Assembly: GCA_007128495.1 (NCBI GenBank)
Contig: SKXH01000110.1
Span: 1 to 12,264 of the forward strand
Reading direction: 5' to 3'
DNA: 12,264 bases
Source of the DNA: Bacteroidota bacterium
GTDB lineage: Bacteria; Bacteroidota; Ignavibacteria; T3Sed10-11
The notes under the pieces are model-generated. The model ran no database searches. It was not told the origin of the DNA and was given only the letters and a program-made list of their open reading frames with translations. A program made the position numbers and the translations under genes. This document shows positions 1 through 6,538 of the stretch, piece after piece. Positions within the stretch are counted from its first letter, which is position 1. Each line of letters begins with the position of its first letter.

Positions 1-179
1 CGATGGAAAATTTCGGCTACGTCTTTAAAGATGCCGTCGAAGATTTATTCATCGACCGGATGGACCAGAACGAGGAGATAGCCACGAAGTTTTTCAATGA
101 GGATAAGTTCAAGGGTATCGTTTTCGATTATCTGTTAAAGCGGGTGTATGAGAGGATAAGGAGTGAGGCGAGGGGATGA
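1..179 (+). CDS. hsdR: C-terminal end of a probable type I restriction enzyme R subunit (HsdR), partial
   Basis: The frame is open from the window edge to a TGA at 177-179 and gives the last 58 residues of a longer protein. The tail reads as helical and charged, with ENFGYVFKDAVEDLF, a DRMDQNEEIATKFF stretch and FDYLLKRVYERI. I recognise this pattern as the extreme C-terminal helical region of HsdR, the ATP-dependent translocase and endonuclease subunit of type I restriction-modification complexes, which binds the methyltransferase core there. Only the tail is visible, so none of the nuclease or helicase motifs can be checked. The hsdM and hsdS genes would be expected upstream, outside the window. 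The family call is by recalled resemblance and is fairly but not fully secure. No terminator is visible in the 61 bp before the next gene. Confidence 0.68.
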   Translation, partial: MENFGYVFKDAVEDLFIDRMDQNEEIATKFFNEDKFKGIVFDYLLKRVYERIRSEARG

Positions 180-240
180 GATCGAAGTCACTGATGATTG
201 TTTATGTTAATTCTCAAAATAAAAAGATCGGGAAGGCAAT

Positions 241-1002
241 ATGAAATACGATGCACTTCTGTTCATTGTTTCCTTTATAACAATATTTTTACACGTCGGC
301 TGCGACAGGTCTGATCCTGTTTCGCCGGATGATACGACCGTTACTGATATAGACGGTAACGTTTATACCATTGTTCAAATAGGCGACCAATGGTGGATGG
401 CGGAGAATCTCCGGACAACCAGATACCGGAATGGTGATGCTATATCCACCGGATTAAGTAATATTGATTGGCAAACCACAACCTCCGGTGCTTATGCAAT
501 ATATCCTCATGCTAATGTAGATGGTATCAACTCTGAGGAAGAAATGGTTAATGCATATGGTAAGCTTTATAACTGGTACGCTGTCGATGATGACTATGGT
601 TTATGTCCCGAAGGGTGGCATCTTCCGGGCGATGACGATTTGCAGCATCTTGCAATATATCTGGGATTGTCTCAAGAGGAGGCGGATAGTTCCGGTCTCT
701 TGGGAGCGGGTGAGGGAGGGAAAATGAAATCAACCCGCACAGAGCCCGAATCTCATCCGAGATGGAACAGTCCGAATCCCGGCGCCACCAATGAAAGCGG
801 GTGGTCAGGATTACCCGCCGGTGCCCGTATGTTTCATGGTAATTTCGATTTTATCGGTCTCGCCGGTTACTGGTGGAGTTCTACGGAATATCCCGAGGAT
901 TCCGCCTGGTATCACTCCGTATATTCCAGCTACGACCAAATCGGAAGATACTACCATTTTAAGCATAATGGTTTTTCTGTTCGCTGTCTCAGGAACGACT
1001 AA
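241..1002 (+). CDS. FISUMP-domain (Fib_succ_major) lipoprotein
   Basis: This 253-residue protein has a hydrophobic N-terminal signal segment (about residues 5-20) that ends in HVGC at residues 18-21. This is probably a lipoprotein signal, although His at -3 is unusual for a lipobox. From about residue 34 it carries the FISUMP domain: TDIDGNVYTIVQIGDQWW, WMAENLR, then YGKLYNWYAV, GLCPEGWHLP, GGKMKST, NESGWSGLPAG, YWWSSTE and a C-terminal FSVRCLRND. These are the characteristic tryptophan-rich blocks of a family abundant in Fibrobacter and other FCB bacteria. Its molecular role is unknown; the domain occurs in exported and surface proteins. The ATG at 241 follows GGGAAGGCAAT, a plausible ribosome site. 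A terminator at 1056-1085 follows. A second, shorter paralogue lies at 5840-6457. Family assignment is firm, function is not. Confidence 0.9.
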   Translation: MKYDALLFIVSFITIFLHVGCDRSDPVSPDDTTVTDIDGNVYTIVQIGDQWWMAENLRTTRYRNGDAISTGLSNIDWQTTTSGAYAIYPHANVDGINSEEEMVNAYGKLYNWYAVDDDYGLCPEGWHLPGDDDLQHLAIYLGLSQEEADSSGLLGAGEGGKMKSTRTEPESHPRWNSPNPGATNESGWSGLPAGARMFHGNFDFIGLAGYWWSSTEYPEDSAWYHSVYSSYDQIGRYYHFKHNGFSVRCLRND

Positions 1003-1055
1003 TTGACTATTTTGGGGATGAGTGCAGGTACGGGAAAAAAGAAGATTGTTCTAAC

Positions 1056-1085
1056 AACCCCGGCCATCCCAGTCGGTGTTTTTTA
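1056..1085 (+). terminator. Intrinsic terminator after the first FISUMP gene
   Basis: Nine bases at 1056-1064 pair with 1072-1080 across a 7-base loop, with one C/T mismatch and one G-U pair. Six T residues follow directly. It lies 53 bp past the FISUMP stop codon and on the right strand to end that transcript. The stem is imperfect, so efficiency is uncertain. Confidence 0.6.
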
Positions 1086-1200
1086 AAATGAGCCTCTCCC
1101 AAAGTAGTGTTACATGTTACCTGATTCCACATATATCGAACTAAAGGCAAATGGAGGCCTCGCTCAAAACCCAGTCGTAAGTATGTAAATCCGGAAAATA

Positions 1201-1611
1201 TTAAATAACAACATTACTCACCGGCTTCCTCGGACTGGTGAGGGCTTCTCTTAACGGGTAGTCCGCGCGGAATGCAAATGTCGGATACCAATTTTGATCT
1301 CCTGTGGGAGATTCCATTTTGCGTTTCCAGTACAACTCATTACCGAATTCACGTTCCCGGTCTATGATCTCGACCGGTTGATTGAGCGGCTGCATTGCAA
1401 TCCCCTGTGTTGTCGCCCACAGATGAAGCCGCTGCCATAAACGGCCCGCGAGTAAAGTATTTTTCAGGTCATAAAGATTGCGCACGGCAATGATCCCGAA
1501 TACCGGCGCGGTTGCCACATGTATGGCCTGCCACGGAAGCAATTCAAGCGCAAACAACAGGGTTAACAGCACTGCAAAATAACCGCGAACGAACTGCTCC
1601 CGATCGAGGAA
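1201..1611 (-). pseudogene. C-terminal fragment of a nitroreductase-like protein (Acg/FMN nitroreductase type)
   Basis: The longest canonical ORF starts at a GTG at 1572-1570 (123 aa), but the frame stays open upstream to a stop at 1626-1624. The recognisable part reads HVATAPVFGIIAVRNLYD, AGRLWQRLHLWATTQGIAM, QPLNQPVEIIDRERE, then PTFAFRADYPLREA and the C-terminal SPRKPVSNVVI. I know these blocks as the C-terminal third of nitroreductase-fold proteins of roughly 330-350 aa. The first two thirds of the protein, including most of the FMN site, are absent. Upstream the DNA instead encodes an antiporter N-terminus in another frame, so this looks like a remnant joined by deletion and not an active enzyme. 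No ribosome site fits the GTG. The left limit of true homology is somewhere between about 1570 and 1611. Confidence 0.7.
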
Positions 1612-1844
1612 AGTATGAACGCATCAAGCACGTTATAATTGCCGCTGATGATTCCCCCGGCAACAATTCCGAAAAACAGCGATGAAATAACTTCGCGGGT
1701 AATAAAAACCAGCACGAGTGTTATGAGTGCCGGGAAAAGTGAGTACGTTCCGAAATGGTCGGCATCGGTTTCCGGTTCGCCGCTGCCGAGCAAAAACAAT
1801 ACGAGAAGCAAACCGAGAGGTGCAAGCACAGCCAATGATCTCAT
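1563..1844 (-). pseudogene. N-terminal fragment of an NhaC-family Na+/H+ antiporter
   Basis: This 93-residue ORF starts at ATG 1844-1842. It opens with a hydrophobic helix (about residues 3-20), followed by HFGTYSLFPALITLVLVF, ITREVISSLFFGIVAGG, GNYNVLDAFILSSIGSSSF and then an abrupt QCC and stop. The text up to about residue 85-90 matches the start of NhaC-type antiporters (TREV.SLF.GI, GNYN..DAF), which are normally about 450-550 aa with 11-13 membrane segments. Everything after the first two or three segments is missing. At the point where homology ends, the adjacent frame becomes a nitroreductase C-terminus. A protein this short cannot transport ions, so I call it a truncated remnant. A start codon and leader persist, so it may still be transcribed. 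Confidence 0.68.
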
Positions 1845-1905
1845 GTAATCGCCCGTTTTGTAATCGGATAATAAAGTGGGGAAATATATAAAATATTACA
1901 CTAAA

Positions 1906-1934
1906 TTGCATTTTAGCAGATATTCCGATACATT
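1906..1934 (+). promoter_or_regulatory. Candidate promoter of the L,D-transpeptidase/M15 operon
   Basis: TTGCAT at 1906-1911 and TACATT at 1929-1934 are separated by 17 bp. Each matches the sigma-70 consensus in four or five of six positions. It lies about 30 bp before the transpeptidase start. The region is AT-rich, so chance matches are likely. Confidence 0.35.
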
Positions 1935-1951
1935 CTATATTATTGATACCC

Positions 1952-1966
1952 GGAGATGATATATTG
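1952..1966 (+). promoter_or_regulatory. Ribosome binding site that decides the TTG start of the transpeptidase
   Basis: CGGAGATGATATATTG holds GGAG at 1952-1955 and a TTG at 1964-1966, 8 nt apart. The ATG at 1956 is in another frame and stops within nine codons, so it is not the start. Confidence 0.6.
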
Positions 1967-3622
1967 TTACGTGCGCGAATAGTAGTATTATTGCTGGCGA
2001 TTCTTTCTGTTGGATTGGTTAAATTGGAAGCCCGGTCGTTGCAGGAACGAACACGGGAATTTCTGCGGCAACGCATCGAAACTTCACATCCCGACCACCG
2101 AATTCCAGTCGGTGATACTTACCTTTACTCGTCAATCCTTCTTCCTGAATTTTATCACGAACGGATCTATCAACCTGTTTGGAGCGATGATAACGGACCG
2201 TTGCCGATCGCAGATAGTATGCATGCGGCAATCACTCGTGCCGACAGAGACGGATTATATCCTGCAGATTATCACCTCGAACAGATCGAAGAGATCAGGA
2301 CGATCATCCGCGACCGGAAAAACAGAAATAGGCCGATCAACCATCTTCATCTTGTCGATCTCGACCTTCTCCTCACCGATGCATTTTTACTGCTCGGAAC
2401 ACACCTTGCAGGCGGCCGGATCGATCCGGTGACGTTCGATCCCGAATGGCATCCGGCACGGCGGGATTTCGATATACTGCCGGTTTTGCGGACAGCGATC
2501 GAAGACGAGCAGATCAATCGATCACTTCATACGCTCCTGCCTCATCACAGTGAATATCACCGTCTCCGTGAACTGCTCGGACGATACCGTACAATTATGA
2601 GCAACGGCGGCTGGCCCGTTGTGCCCGACGGACCCACCATGCGGAAAGGTGATACCGGCGAGCGTGTAACTGCGCTGCGTGAACGGTTATATCTTGCAGG
2701 AGATCTTGATAAAGGTACCATCGATGATGAAGCGGTCTTTGAGGAGACTCTTGAAGAAGCGGTGATGCGGTTTCAGGGGCGACATGGTATCGCAGCCGAC
2801 GGACTGGTCGGCAAAGAAACATTTGCACAACTCAACACGTCTATTGAACAACGGATGCAGCAGGTTATCATCAATATGGAACGCTGGCGATGGCTGCCTG
2901 AAAAGCTCGGCGACCGGTATATACGGGTAAATATAGCAAACTTTGAGCTTGATGTAATCGAAGATAATGAATCAATACTCAATATGCGGGTAATCGTCGG
3001 AAGACATTACCGGCGTACACCGGTTTTTACGGGACGAATGACGTATCTTGTATTCAGTCCGTTCTGGAACATCCCTCCCGGTATGACTGCAAACGATGTT
3101 CTGCCGCAGGTACGACGCGATATCGATTATCTTGCGAAGAACAATATCCGCGTGTTTCAGGGTTGGGGCGGAGATGCACAGGAAATCGATCCGGCAACGG
3201 TTGACTGGAGCACTATCACACCGCGCAATAACCCGTACCGGTTCAGGCAGGATCCCGGTCCGAATAACTCGCTCGGTCTGGTAAAGTTTATGTTCCCGAA
3301 CAGGTTCAACGTCTATTTACACGACACCCCCGCGCGTGAACTCTTTGCCCGGGTTCAACGCGATTTCAGTTCAGGCTGTATCCGTGTAGAAAAACCAATA
3401 GAACTAACACAATATCTGCTCGCCGATCGTCCTGAGTGGACACGGCAAACCATTGAAGCTGCTATGAACCGTGGCTCCGAGCGGACTGTTACTTTAAACC
3501 GCCCGATAGCCGTTCACATTTTATACTGGACGGCCTGGGCAGAAGAAGACGGAACCGTTCATTTCCGGCGCGATATTTATAACCGGGATGAACGTTTAAT
3601 GGAAGCATATTTTACTTTTTAG
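1964..3622 (+). CDS. ldtD: L,D-transpeptidase, YcbB/LdtD type
   Basis: This is an exported enzyme that forms 3-3 (meso-DAP to meso-DAP) crosslinks in peptidoglycan. I chose the TTG at 1964 because GGAG at 1952-1955 sits 8 nt before it; the frame is open to another TTG at 1943. From 1964 the protein is 552 aa. It begins with a signal peptide (RARIVVLLLAILSVGL), followed by the L,D-transpeptidase scaffold region (about 25-220). A peptidoglycan-binding domain comes next (about 226-290: MRKGDTGERVTALRERL, then RFQGRHGIAADGLVGKETF). A YkuD catalytic domain follows (about 319-500), with His453 in YLHDTP and Cys472 in SSGCIRVEKP. All expected domains and the catalytic pair are present and the length is normal for YcbB. 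The stop overlaps the ribosome site of the M15 peptidase gene, so the two are probably co-translated. Confidence 0.92.
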   Translation: MLRARIVVLLLAILSVGLVKLEARSLQERTREFLRQRIETSHPDHRIPVGDTYLYSSILLPEFYHERIYQPVWSDDNGPLPIADSMHAAITRADRDGLYPADYHLEQIEEIRTIIRDRKNRNRPINHLHLVDLDLLLTDAFLLLGTHLAGGRIDPVTFDPEWHPARRDFDILPVLRTAIEDEQINRSLHTLLPHHSEYHRLRELLGRYRTIMSNGGWPVVPDGPTMRKGDTGERVTALRERLYLAGDLDKGTIDDEAVFEETLEEAVMRFQGRHGIAADGLVGKETFAQLNTSIEQRMQQVIINMERWRWLPEKLGDRYIRVNIANFELDVIEDNESILNMRVIVGRHYRRTPVFTGRMTYLVFSPFWNIPPGMTANDVLPQVRRDIDYLAKNNIRVFQGWGGDAQEIDPATVDWSTITPRNNPYRFRQDPGPNNSLGLVKFMFPNRFNVYLHDTPARELFARVQRDFSSGCIRVEKPIELTQYLLADRPEWTRQTIEAAMNRGSERTVTLNRPIAVHILYWTAWAEEDGTVHFRRDIYNRDERLMEAYFTF

Positions 3623-3634
3623 GAGAAGAACGAC

Positions 3635-4618
3635 GTGATTTCTGTAACACTGCCCGCCCTGAGAGCCGGCATCATTCTGTTTATACTTTTCAGTGTAATA
3701 CTACCCGGCCATGCATCTGACGCCCGGGTATTCTCATCCGAACATGCAAGTTTCAGCGTAAAATTTAAAAATGAAATATCCCCATATAATGTTATCGGTG
3801 TATTTCTGTTACCCGGCGAAACAACATTTATCGAAGTTATCGACACGTACACAACGGGTAAATACATACTGAACTATTCTGAAGGACACGTTAACAGGGT
3901 TAACAACCGGCAGTGGCGGTTCAGAGCACATACGACTCCCGGACTCTACACAGCAACAATTTTTAATCCAGAGCGTACGGATTCCGTAACGCTCAATATA
4001 TTTGTGATGGTACCGCGAAGCGAAAAAAAACGCGGCTATATAAACGGCTACCGCATCGGCAACTATCCGACATCACCGCTTCGAGGACTCTCCGCCTATC
4101 GCACTCCAAAGGGTTTTATCGAAGTTACACCCGAGAACGAGAACACCTACCTCTCCCCCCACTTACAATTAAAGCAGTTCGTGTGCAAACAGGCGGGAGA
4201 TTACCCGAAATATGTTGTATTACACGAACGATTACTTTTAAAACTGCAGCTTATTCTCGAACAGGTAAACGAAAGAGGATACTTCGCCGATACGTTTGTC
4301 ATAATGAGCGGGTATCGCACACCGTATTATAACCATTCGATCGGCAATGCTCAATACAGCAGGCATGTGTATGGTGATGCCGCCGATATTTTCATCGATA
4401 CCCGTCCGCCATATGGTATGATGGACGATCTGAACGGCGACGGCAGAATCGATCACCGCGATGCCGCGATCCTGTACGAAATAATCGATGAGCTCTATCC
4501 GCATCCGTGGTATAAACCGTTCAGAGGCGGACTCGGACTATACAAAGAACGTCCCGGTGTGCGCGGACCGTTTGTGCACGTCGACGCGCGTGGTAACAGA
4601 GCACGATGGAAAAGATAA
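3635..4618 (+). CDS. M15-family (MepK/YcbK-like) peptidoglycan endopeptidase with an EF-hand-like loop
   Basis: This 327-residue exported protein starts at GTG 3635, 9 nt after AGGAG at 3621-3625, which overlaps the stop of the transpeptidase. It has a signal peptide (ALRAGIILFILFSVILPGHAS). A beta-rich N-terminal region follows (about 30-160, including IGVFLLPGETTFIEVID and TLNIFVMVPRSE), then FIEVTPENENTYLSPHLQL and KQFVCKQAGDYPKYVVL. The zinc peptidase core contains SGYRTPYYN, SRHVYGDAADI (His244, Asp251) and FVHVDARG (His315), the M15 ligand set. Between the ligands is DLNGDGRIDHRD (265-276), a loop of EF-hand/dockerin type. In E. coli the related MepK cuts 3-3 crosslinks and its gene adjoins ldtD. 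The same pairing here supports a crosslink make-and-cut operon, although substrate specificity is inferred. Confidence 0.87.
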   Translation: MISVTLPALRAGIILFILFSVILPGHASDARVFSSEHASFSVKFKNEISPYNVIGVFLLPGETTFIEVIDTYTTGKYILNYSEGHVNRVNNRQWRFRAHTTPGLYTATIFNPERTDSVTLNIFVMVPRSEKKRGYINGYRIGNYPTSPLRGLSAYRTPKGFIEVTPENENTYLSPHLQLKQFVCKQAGDYPKYVVLHERLLLKLQLILEQVNERGYFADTFVIMSGYRTPYYNHSIGNAQYSRHVYGDAADIFIDTRPPYGMMDDLNGDGRIDHRDAAILYEIIDELYPHPWYKPFRGGLGLYKERPGVRGPFVHVDARGNRARWKR

Positions 4619-4652
4619 ATCGCCTGCACTAAAATGAGCCCCATGAAAATAG

Positions 4653-5055
4653 GCAACTGGGGATCCCGATAATCCAGAAGAACTTACCTGGTCATTCATC
4701 GAGCACCTTTCATCTGTAAACATCCCGGTTTATACTGAGAGAAGTAAAAATCCCTACGGGAGATCATACCATCTCTGGGTGTTTTTCAACCAACCGATAG
4801 CAGCAGAAAAAGTACATAAGACATTCAAAAAATTCGTACATGACGTAATGGGAGTTGACACGGAAGTATTCACAAAGGGGTACAACAAGGGAAGTATCGG
4901 CAATTTTGTCTGGCTTCCGTTGTTCAGTGGAAGCGATAATCTTGGTCAGGGTAAGAATGAAAATCGAACGGTATTTATCGACGACGAGCTAAAACCTATA
5001 GAAGATCAACAAGAATATATAAAGACGATCCAACGCATAGTCGAATCCGATTTAA
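4653..5055 (+). pseudogene. Fragment of an archaeo-eukaryotic-type (TOTE-like) primase gene
   Basis: The frame is open from just after a TAG at 4650-4652 to a stop at 5216; the first canonical start is GTG 4779. The recognisable text is EELTWSFIEHLSSVNIPVY, ERSKNPYGRSYHLWVFFNQP, VDTEVFTKGYNKGSIGNFVW, LPLFSGSDN, NRTVFIDDELKPIEDQQ and YIKTIQRIVES. I recognise this as the C-terminal half of the AEP-superfamily primase domain found in TOTE-type conflict and mobile-element proteins. There the ERS..G.S.HLW block and the GNFVWLPLF block surround part of the active site. The N-terminal acidic motif and any helicase domain are missing. After about 5055 the frame merely runs antisense through the neighbouring small gene. 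No start with a ribosome site exists, so this is a truncated remnant. The subfamily is a tentative call. Confidence 0.66.
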
Positions 5056-5398
5056 AATTGTCTCCGTTCGTTTCGGGGATGCCTTTAACGCTTCCGTTCC
5101 CGTTCGTCCGCTCTGCTGGCATCGCCTTGAAGGTTATATCGGTGACGACTCGCTTGCCTTTCTGTGTAGCGGTCTTTTCGAGAATGAACTCGTCACCCGT
5201 AACCAGTTTGCTCTGACGTATTTTTAGATGTACATCCTGGGTAGCGAAGTACACCTTTTCCTCACCGCTTTCCTCCACGGAATACATATAATACGACCCA
5301 TAGGAATTTTCACCAGTATATGGCTCATCACGCAGGAGCTTGAGACGAACCGGTTCGTTGAGCTTGAGATCGACCTTCGGTCTGTTATTGTTTGCCAT
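5006..5398 (-). CDS. Small protein of unknown function, probably truncated at its C-terminus
   Basis: The ORF begins at ATG 5398-5396 with an excellent ribosome site (AGGAGG at 5412-5407, 8 nt upstream) and encodes 130 residues. The first ~108 look like a real, mostly beta-stranded domain: KVDLKLNEPVRLKLLRDEPY, GSYYMYSVEESGEEKVYF, FATQDVHLKIR, GDEFILEKTATQKGKRVV and TDITFKAMPAE, then a Gly/Asn-rich linker. The strand pattern and size would suit an OB-fold-like nucleic-acid-binding protein, but no diagnostic motif is visible and I do not claim a function. The last ~18 residues (after DNFK) are simply antisense to the primase fragment. The original C-terminus was therefore probably lost when the two were joined at about 5040-5060. 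A related intact gene next to a primase elsewhere would explain its origin. It may still be expressed in shortened form. Confidence 0.6.
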   Translation of the reverse strand: MANNNRPKVDLKLNEPVRLKLLRDEPYTGENSYGSYYMYSVEESGEEKVYFATQDVHLKIRQSKLVTGDEFILEKTATQKGKRVVTDITFKAMPAERTNGNGSVKGIPETNGDNFKSDSTMRWIVFIYSC

Positions 5399-5406
5399 TG
5401 TTATTA

Positions 5407-5412
5407 CCTCCT
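5407..5412 (-). promoter_or_regulatory. Consensus Shine-Dalgarno of the small unknown gene
   Basis: AGGAGG on the minus strand lies 8 nt before ATG 5398. It is the best ribosome site in the window and argues that this ORF was a genuine, well-translated gene. Confidence 0.75.
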
Positions 5413-5439
5413 CGTTTTAATTGGTGCGTACGTCGTCTG

Positions 5440-5473
5440 AAACCTGTCACCTATTCCGGCTGAAAACTGCCAC
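5440..5473 (+). repeat. Left arm of the 34-bp imperfect inverted repeat
   Basis: This arm pairs with 5515-5548 (27/34). It begins AAACCTGTCACC and ends AAAACTGCCAC, so it contains two related subrepeats. It ends about 30 bp from the ribosome site of the small minus-strand gene and would separate that gene from any upstream promoter. Confidence 0.7.
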
Positions 5474-5514
5474 CGTGCAATTTTAATTAACAGGGTACGT
5501 CCAAGAAAACTAAA

Positions 5515-5548
5515 GTGGCAGGTTTATTCCGGAATGGGTGGTAGGTTT
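5515..5548 (-). repeat. Right arm of the 34-bp imperfect inverted repeat
   Basis: This is the inverted copy of 5440-5473. On the plus strand it reads GTGGCAGGTTTATTCCGG, then a second subrepeat GTGGTAGGTTT, followed outside by GACCGGAATACTCA, which continues the same pattern. Confidence 0.7.
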
Positions 5549-5634
5549 GACCGGAATACTCAATCCAAAATACAATTTTAAAATCTTATGAATTGTAAAG
5601 AGTATTCTGCAGTGAAAAAACAGCTAATGTTGTA

Positions 5635-5663
5635 TTGACTAATATAAACTTATTTCCTATAAT
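5635..5663 (+). promoter_or_regulatory. Strong sigma-70-type promoter of the second FISUMP gene
   Basis: TTGACT at 5635-5640 and a perfect TATAAT at 5658-5663 are 17 bp apart. Transcription should start near 5670. That leaves a leader of about 100-170 nt with small stems (GTTC-CCAA-GAAC at about 5679-5690, and AAAACTT with AAGTTTT at about 5709-5735). The leader matches no riboswitch that I recognise. Confidence 0.75.
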
Positions 5664-5839
5664 ACTTCGAGAATTCTCGTTCCCAAGAACCGGAACAACC
5701 AGCCATTTAAAAACTTCCCCGGGGCGAGAAAGTTTTCCGCAGAGCATGCCGGAGACAGGGATCACTTAATAATTTACAAATCTATAAACGCATTTATCTG
5801 CAATTATTTGCCATACTGTTATTTGTTTATGGTCTTCAA

Positions 5840-6457
5840 TTGTTACAGAGCCAGGAAACCGGCACCATTACCGACATTGACGGCAACCAATATAAAACAG
5901 TGAAGATAGGCGACCGGTGGTGGATGGCAGAAAATTTGAGGGTGTCTAAATATTTAAATGGTGACGACATACCGAATGTAACGGATGACGTAGAATGGAG
6001 TAAATTATCCACCGGTGCATGGGCATATTACGAAAACGACTCATCCAATAATGATAGATATGGAAAGCTGTACAACTGGTTCGCTGTGAATGATTCCCGC
6101 GGTTTATGTCCAACAGGTTGGCATATGCCTGACGATGATGAGTGGACGATGCTCACTGAGTACCTCGGTGATAATGCGGGAGGTAAAATGAAATCTACAC
6201 GCACCGACACGGAAACACATCCGAGATGGGAGTTCCCGAATCTCAAGGCAACTAACGAAAGCGGTCTTTCAGGTACTCCCGGCGGTTACCGCCACTTTAG
6301 TGGTGGTTTCGGTCTTATCGGTGACAGCGGTTTCTGGTGGAGTTTTACAGAGGACGAGACTACCCGTGCCTGGTATCGTTATCTGTATGCCTATAACGGG
6401 GATGTAGGCCGGGATAAAGGAACAGGTTTTTCTGTTTATTGTATCAGCAATGAATAA
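5840..6457 (+). CDS. FISUMP-domain exported protein, second copy, start codon unclear
   Basis: This paralogue of 241-1002 carries the complete FISUMP domain: TDIDGNQYKTVKIGDRWW, WMAENLRVSKY, YGKLYNWFAV, GLCPTGWHMP, GGKMKSTRT, NESGLSGTPGG, FWWSFTE and FSVYCISNE. The first canonical start codon is TTG at 5840 (205 aa), which would give a protein with no export signal. Yet the 66 bases before it, in the same frame, encode a clear signal peptide (QIYKRIYLQLFAILLFVYG) with no ATG, GTG or TTG anywhere back to about 5744. Either a rare start (TTA at 5774, ATT at 5792 or CTG at 5798) is used, or the original start was lost by mutation. It has a strong promoter at 5635-5663. Unlike the first copy it has no lipobox cysteine. 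Family is firm; coding status is uncertain. Confidence 0.8.
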   Translation: MLQSQETGTITDIDGNQYKTVKIGDRWWMAENLRVSKYLNGDDIPNVTDDVEWSKLSTGAWAYYENDSSNNDRYGKLYNWFAVNDSRGLCPTGWHMPDDDEWTMLTEYLGDNAGGKMKSTRTDTETHPRWEFPNLKATNESGLSGTPGGYRHFSGGFGLIGDSGFWWSFTEDETTRAWYRYLYAYNGDVGRDKGTGFSVYCISNE

Positions 6458-6503
6458 TAGGACAGAATAGTATTATTTCTGAAAAAGATTTCTGTAATCC
6501 TTC

Positions 6504-6532
6504 TTGACAAATTTAAAAAATACAGGTATTAT
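6504..6532 (+). promoter_or_regulatory. Strong sigma-70-type promoter of the RNA upstream of gltA
   Basis: A perfect TTGACA (6504-6509) and TATTAT (6527-6532) are separated by 17 bp, so transcription should start near 6539. No open frame with a ribosome site follows before the terminator at 6671-6710. Confidence 0.78.
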
Positions 6533-6538
6533 CAATTA

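Larger units (their letters stand above)
5440..5548. mobile_element. Remnant of an IS21-type element: two facing terminal-repeat blocks
   Basis: The blocks 5440-5473 and 5515-5548 are inverted copies matching at 27 of 34 positions, with only 41 bp between them. Read outward, each block holds two GTGGCAGGTTT-N-CCGGAATGG-type subrepeats (GTGGCAG at 5515 and GTGGTAG at 5538 on the right; GTGGCAG and GTGACAG on the left, read on the minus strand). Such multiple short repeats are how IS21-family ends look. No istA or istB sequence remains between them. It could be a nearly complete internal deletion, a MITE-like derivative, or a junction of two element ends. The IS21 attribution is from memory of such ends. 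No convincing target duplication is visible. Confidence 0.55.

Noticed and set aside
1633..2076. Minus-strand ORF of 147 codons overlapping the antiporter remnant and the start of the transpeptidase gene
   Set aside because: It is arginine- and asparagine-rich with no domain text and conflicts with two better-supported genes.
1085..4636. TAAAATGAGCC occurs at about 1085 and at about 4630, both near gene scars, as if a shared element end
   Set aside because: Only 11 bases match and the flanks differ, so it cannot be separated from chance.
5055..5216. Extension of the primase-like frame to 5216
   Set aside because: This part is exactly antisense to the well-supported small minus-strand gene and carries no primase motif.
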